Of a stretch of 64,000 bases of DNA, positions 61,043 to 64,000 are shown piece by piece (position 1 is the first letter of the stretch; each line of letters begins with the position of its first letter). The DNA is from CAVYXF01 sp963772335 (lineage in GTDB: Bacteria; Pseudomonadota; Alphaproteobacteria; Rhizobiales; Rhodomicrobiaceae). A program made the translations under genes and the position numbers. The notes under the pieces were generated by a model. That model had not been told where the DNA came from, made no database searches, and saw only the letters and a list, made by a program, of their open reading frames with translations. The stretch is from NCBI GenBank assembly GCA_963772335.1, contig CAVYXF010000001.1, positions 434,001-498,000 of the forward strand, given 5' to 3'.

Positions 61043-61600
61043 ATGACAAGTCGTATGGATGATGGCGCGCGCGGCGGCTGGCGCGCCTCAGGCAATGGCG
61101 GTTGGCGCCCGAGACGCGTGGCCGCCCGCAGCGTGGGCGAGTTCTTACCCACGCTGATGCGTCCGGCTTTTGAGAAATACGGCTTTTCGTCCGCCGCTAT
61201 CTTGACCGATTGGGCGGCGCTGGCCGGTCCTGAGCTCGCCGCCTATACCGCGCCGGAGCGGCTGAAATGGCCTCGCGGCAAGCCGGACGAGGGCGAAGCA
61301 TCGTCCGGACAAAACGGCGCCATTTTGATCCTGCGGGTCAGCGGCGCACGCGCGCTCGAAGTGGAGCATCGCCGGCCGCAGATCATCGAGCGGCTGAATG
61401 CCAGCTTCGGCTATCGCGCGATTGGGGAGATTCGCGTGGTGCAGGCCCCCATCGAGAAACGCGAGGCCCGCCCTGCTTCAATGTGCGCGATCGCCGAGCC
61501 CGACCACCTGCCCGCGCTCTCAGGTATCCGCGAAGAACGCCTGCGCACTGCCATCGCCAGGCTCGCCGGAGGCATCGAAGCACGCCGGCAGCGCAGCTAA
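61043..61600 (+). CDS. DUF721 protein, DciA-like
   Basis: A 185-residue protein with a basic N terminus (WRPRRVAARSVGEFLPTLMRPAFEKYGFSSAAILTDWAALAGPELAAYTAPERLKWP) that matches the DUF721/DciA fold. DciA loads or regulates the replicative helicase DnaB in bacteria lacking DnaC. A C-terminal extension of 90 residues is typical in Hyphomicrobiales. It precedes a DsbA-like gene and smc, the conserved order. ATG 61043 is the first start after the ABC exporter gene; the frame is open further upstream, but that part overlaps the exporter. Confidence 0.82.
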   Translation: MTSRMDDGARGGWRASGNGGWRPRRVAARSVGEFLPTLMRPAFEKYGFSSAAILTDWAALAGPELAAYTAPERLKWPRGKPDEGEASSGQNGAILILRVSGARALEVEHRRPQIIERLNASFGYRAIGEIRVVQAPIEKREARPASMCAIAEPDHLPALSGIREERLRTAIARLAGGIEARRQRS

Positions 61601-61769
61601 GCCGCTGCTCACATCCATGTCATGCGGCGTTTTGCTGGCTTTGCTCGACAGCGCTGAGATCTCGTCCTATGTCAAAGGCAGGAAGGCAGATCCGCGCGGG
61701 CCGCTCGCCGAGGCGGGAGCGCGAATGGAGACCGAAGTGCTGAGATCGTTGTTTACAAAGGCTGAGCCG

Positions 61770-62429
61770 ATGAACCGCCGCAAATTTGTCATTCTGGGGA
61801 GCGCCTGCGCCGCAATTCTGTCCGTGGCGATGATGTTTTACGCCGCACCGCAGGTCGCGGCGCAAGCGGCCAAGCCCGATGTCAATCTCGACGAGCTGAT
61901 GAAGAAGGGCGATTTGCCCGAGAATGCGATGGGCAAGGAAGACGCGCCCGTGACCATCGTCGAGTATTCGTCGATGACCTGCCCGCATTGCGCAGCGTTC
62001 CATAAAGAGGTGCTGCCGACCATCAAGTCGAAATATATCGACACCGGCAAGGTGCGCTACATCATCCGCGAATTCCCGCTGGACAATCTTGCCGCAACCG
62101 CAGCCATGCTCGCCCGCTGCGTCGATCCCTCCAAGTATTTTGACTTCGTTAACACGCTTTATGAACACCAGGAAGACTGGGCTTTCAAGGACCAGCCACT
62201 GCCTGAACTACAGAAATTCGCCAGACAGGTCGGCTTCACCGAGGACCGCTTCAAACAGTGCATCAGCGATGAGAAGGTGCTGAAATACATCGAATGGGTG
62301 CGCGAGCGGGGGAACAAGGACTTCGGCGTGCGCGCAACACCGAGCTTCTTCGTCAATGGCAAGCGCGTCAAGGGTGCTGCGACCCCACAGAAGTTTGACG
62401 AGCTGATTGCGGCGGAAGCCAAGAGCTAA
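61770..62429 (+). CDS. DsbA-family thiol:disulfide oxidoreductase (CPHC)
   Basis: A 219-residue periplasmic protein with an N-terminal signal (MNRRKFVILGSACAAILSVAMMFYAAP) and a DsbA-like thioredoxin fold. The active site is CPHC in EYSSMTCPHCAAFHKEV, the same dipeptide as E. coli DsbA. The cis-proline is in VRATPSFFVNGKRVKG. One more cysteine pair (ARCVDP; QCISD) may form a structural bond. It oxidises or isomerises thiols in exported proteins. The start is the ATG at 61770; the longer frame overlaps DciA. Confidence 0.9.
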   Translation: MNRRKFVILGSACAAILSVAMMFYAAPQVAAQAAKPDVNLDELMKKGDLPENAMGKEDAPVTIVEYSSMTCPHCAAFHKEVLPTIKSKYIDTGKVRYIIREFPLDNLAATAAMLARCVDPSKYFDFVNTLYEHQEDWAFKDQPLPELQKFARQVGFTEDRFKQCISDEKVLKYIEWVRERGNKDFGVRATPSFFVNGKRVKGAATPQKFDELIAAEAKS

Positions 62430-62438
62430 GCTGCGTCG

Positions 62439-62738
62439 ATGCCGGCTTACGTCATTTCTGACGTCCGCATTCTCGACCCGGAGGCCGTCGATGCGTATCG
62501 CACGCGCGCGGCGGCCTCGATCGCGCATTATGGCGGCCGCTATCTGGTGCGCGGCGGCGCCATCGAGCGGCTTGAAGGCGCCTGGGCTCCCGAAAACATC
62601 ATGGTTGTCGAGTTCCCCGATATGGAACGCGCCCGCATCTGGTATCGCTCGCCGGAATATGCCCAGGCACTTCAATATCGCGACCGGGCGATCAGCCGGA
62701 GCCTAATCCTCGTCGACGGCGTCCCGCTCGAGCGATGA
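62439..62738 (+). CDS. DUF1330 family protein
   Basis: A 99-residue protein with a dimeric alpha-beta barrel signature: YVISDVRILDPEAVDAYRTRAAASIAHYGGRYLVRGG, then IMVVEFPDMERARIWYRSPEYAQALQYRDRA. This is DUF1330; function is unknown. It starts 9 nt after the DsbA-like gene, so it is co-transcribed. It is placed between two DsbA-like genes, where this family is not usually expected. Confidence 0.9.
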   Translation: MPAYVISDVRILDPEAVDAYRTRAAASIAHYGGRYLVRGGAIERLEGAWAPENIMVVEFPDMERARIWYRSPEYAQALQYRDRAISRSLILVDGVPLER

Positions 62739-62815
62739 ATGGTATTCTTAGCCGCGCCATTTTTGCAGGCTATTCCCGTCCGAGGACCCACTCCCCTTCA
62801 CGCGCCTTTCTAAAG

Positions 62816-62824
62816 TTATCCACA
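62816..62824 (+). promoter_or_regulatory. Single consensus DnaA box
   Basis: TTATCCACA, a perfect consensus, lies 27 nt before the second DsbA-like gene. Only one copy is visible, with no AT-rich unwinding element, so it is not an origin. It may bind DnaA or be a chance match. Confidence 0.35.
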
Positions 62825-62850
62825 GGTTTTCAACAAGGCTGGCTCGGCCT

Positions 62851-63543
62851 ATGCACAAGCAGTTCATCGGTTTTTCCACACTCGTTGTGATCCTCGCCGC
62901 TCTCGTTGCCCTGCCTCATGAGAGCCGGGCCGAAAACCCGTTCGGCACGCCGGAAAGCTTTTCCTCGAACAACGCGAACGAGCCTGTGAAGCCTGAAGAG
63001 CTGCGCGAGGCCGGCCCGCTCGGCGACACGGTTATCGGCAAGCCCGATGCGTCCGTGACCATCATCGAATATGCCTCCCTCGCCTGCCCGCTCTGCAGGG
63101 CTTTCCACAGCAAGGTGCTGCCGCTGATCAAAAAGGCGTATGTCGACAGCGGCAAGGTAACGTTCATCTACCGCGAATTCCCGATCGGCAAGGCCGCCCA
63201 GAGCGCCGCTGTCGCCGCGCGCTGCGTCCCGCCGAAAGATTACTTCCGCATCAGCGAGCGGCTGCTCGCCAATCAGGGCAAATGGTGGGGCCAGCAGGCG
63301 GCCCTCGATCCGCTCTATAAGCTTGTGAAGGACACTGGCCTCTCTCGCACCGAATTTGACAGCTGCCTTGCGAATCAAGCCATGAATGACGGGATAGTCT
63401 GGTCAAAGCAGCGGGGGCGGAAGCTTGGCGTGCAGGGTACGCCGACTTTCTTCATCAACGGCCAGAAGGTGCGCGGTCTCATGAGTTTTGAGGAGATGCA
63501 GCAACTCATCGAGCCGCATCTCGCCAGCGCCAAGCCGTCCTGA
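62851..63543 (+). CDS. Second DsbA-family oxidoreductase (CPLC)
   Basis: A 230-residue exported protein with a signal peptide (MHKQFIGFSTLVVILAALVALPHESRA) and a DsbA-like fold. The active site is CPLC in EYASLACPLCRAFHSKV, differing from the CPHC of its paralogue one gene upstream. The cis-proline is in VQGTPTFFINGQKVRG. The two share gene context and clear similarity (for example KVTFIYREFPIGKAA against KVRYIIREFPLDNLA), so they are a tandem duplication with diverged redox motifs. smc begins 43 nt downstream. Confidence 0.9.
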   Translation: MHKQFIGFSTLVVILAALVALPHESRAENPFGTPESFSSNNANEPVKPEELREAGPLGDTVIGKPDASVTIIEYASLACPLCRAFHSKVLPLIKKAYVDSGKVTFIYREFPIGKAAQSAAVAARCVPPKDYFRISERLLANQGKWWGQQAALDPLYKLVKDTGLSRTEFDSCLANQAMNDGIVWSKQRGRKLGVQGTPTFFINGQKVRGLMSFEEMQQLIEPHLASAKPS

Positions 63544-63586
63544 CCCCCCAAAACTCGGGAAAGCGCCGAGCCATGAGGGATAGCCA

Positions 63587-64000
63587 GTGCAGATCACGCG
63601 CCTACGCCTTTTAGGCTTCAAATCCTTCGTCGAGCCGACCGAGCTGCTGGTCGAGCCGGGCCTGACCGGCGTCGTCGGGCCGAATGGCTGCGGCAAATCC
63701 AATCTGCTCGAAGCGCTGCGCTGGGTCATGGGCGAGACCTCCTATAAGAATATGCGCGGCGGGGCGATGGATGACGTCATCTTCGCCGGCACCGACCAGC
63801 GCCCGGGCCGCAATATGGCCGAGGTGACGATCATCCTCGACAACAAGGCGCGCCGGGCGCCTGCCGAGTTCAACGATGCCGATGTGCTGGAGATCTCCCG
63901 CCGCATCCAGCGCGAAGCCGGCTCAGTCTACAAGGTCAACGGCAGGGATGTGCGCGCCCGCGACGTGCAGCTGCTGTTCGCCGACGCCGCGACCGGCTCG
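63587..64000 (+). CDS. smc: Chromosome segregation protein SMC, N-terminal part (cut by window edge)
   Basis: GTG 63587 opens a frame that runs to the last base (138 codons, no stop). The product starts MQITRLRLLGFKSFVEPTEL and has the Walker A VGPNGCGKSN (about residues 31-40), then LRWVMGETSYKNMRGGAMDDVIFAGT and SRRIQREAGSVYKVNGRDVRARDV. These are the diagnostic N-terminal ATPase motifs of SMC, which with ScpAB organises the chromosome. The remaining hinge, coiled coils and C-terminal ATPase half lie beyond the window. No clear GGAGG is seen; GAGGGA lies 13 nt upstream. Confidence 0.95.
   Translation, partial: MQITRLRLLGFKSFVEPTELLVEPGLTGVVGPNGCGKSNLLEALRWVMGETSYKNMRGGAMDDVIFAGTDQRPGRNMAEVTIILDNKARRAPAEFNDADVLEISRRIQREAGSVYKVNGRDVRARDVQLLFADAATGS

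Noticed and set aside
62816..62824. Replication origin at the DnaA box near dciA
   Set aside because: One box only, no AT-rich unwinding region and no origin-type gene context.

Overview
The window reads as chromosomal DNA of an alphaproteobacterium, most probably in the order Hyphomicrobiales (Rhizobiales). I base this on the red-type (form IC) RuBisCO operon, the run DUF177-plsX-fabH-ihfA-merR-tRNA-Pro, the DUF6867, DUF4170 and DUF1236 families, the DciA-DsbA-SMC order, high GC content, and short palindromic intergenic repeats of the rhizobial kind. I cannot name a genus. Almost all sequence is coding, with well-formed ribosome binding sites; two genes are cut by the window edges (cbbP at the left, smc at the right).

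Layout. 1-6.0 kb: Calvin-Benson operon cbbP(partial)-cbbT-cbbL-cbbS-cbbX, with long hairpin repeats between several of its genes. 6.2-7.4 kb: an ECF sigma factor with its ChrR-type zinc anti-sigma factor. 7.4-12.6 kb (minus strand): lpxK, a fused DUF374-waaA gene, DUF4170, a cysQ-like phosphatase and ubiA. 12.7-14.5 kb: rsmE and a P1-family peptidase. 14.6-20.4 kb (minus): a complete branched-chain amino-acid-type ABC transporter (livJ, DUF6867, livF, livG, livM, livH). 20.7 kb: a lone tatA. 21.3-31.0 kb: fatty-acid beta-oxidation genes (fadE, fadB-like, thiolase, and on the minus strand fadD with a MerR regulator), interrupted by a repeat-rich DUF1236 secreted protein. 31.2-32.8 kb: an acyl carrier protein that lacks its phosphopantetheine serine, followed by a ketoacyl synthase. 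32.9-38.4 kb: bamE, cytochrome bc1 chaperone, DUF177, plsX, fabH, ihfA, merR and tRNA-Pro(GGG).

38.4-40.3 kb is a small insertion: the last 39 nt of tRNA-Pro recur 1.84 kb downstream with one mismatch, bracketing a secreted von Willebrand A protein. 40.3-48.4 kb is the most unusual block: a divergent radical SAM/SPASM gene, then methyltransferase, PhnD-like binding protein, ATPase, a double permease, selenophosphate synthetase (SelD) fused to a flavin oxidoreductase, and a DoxX-like membrane protein. It looks like a selenium uptake and activation operon, yet no user of selenophosphate is present in the window. 48.4-53.7 kb: two dynamin-like GTPases and a frameshifted gene for a double solute-binding protein. 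53.7-57.3 kb: two small secreted proteins and a two-component system. 57.3-64 kb: a 0.6 kb non-coding stretch, GNAT acetyltransferase, rpmE, an MsbA-like ABC exporter, DciA, two DsbA-like thiol oxidoreductases, DUF1330 and the start of smc.

Three families of dispersed palindromic repeats are visible: hairpin clusters with CCCTCTCCC/GGGAGAGGG stems at four loci, a 45-nt palindrome (three copies), and elements ending in GGGACACTAG.
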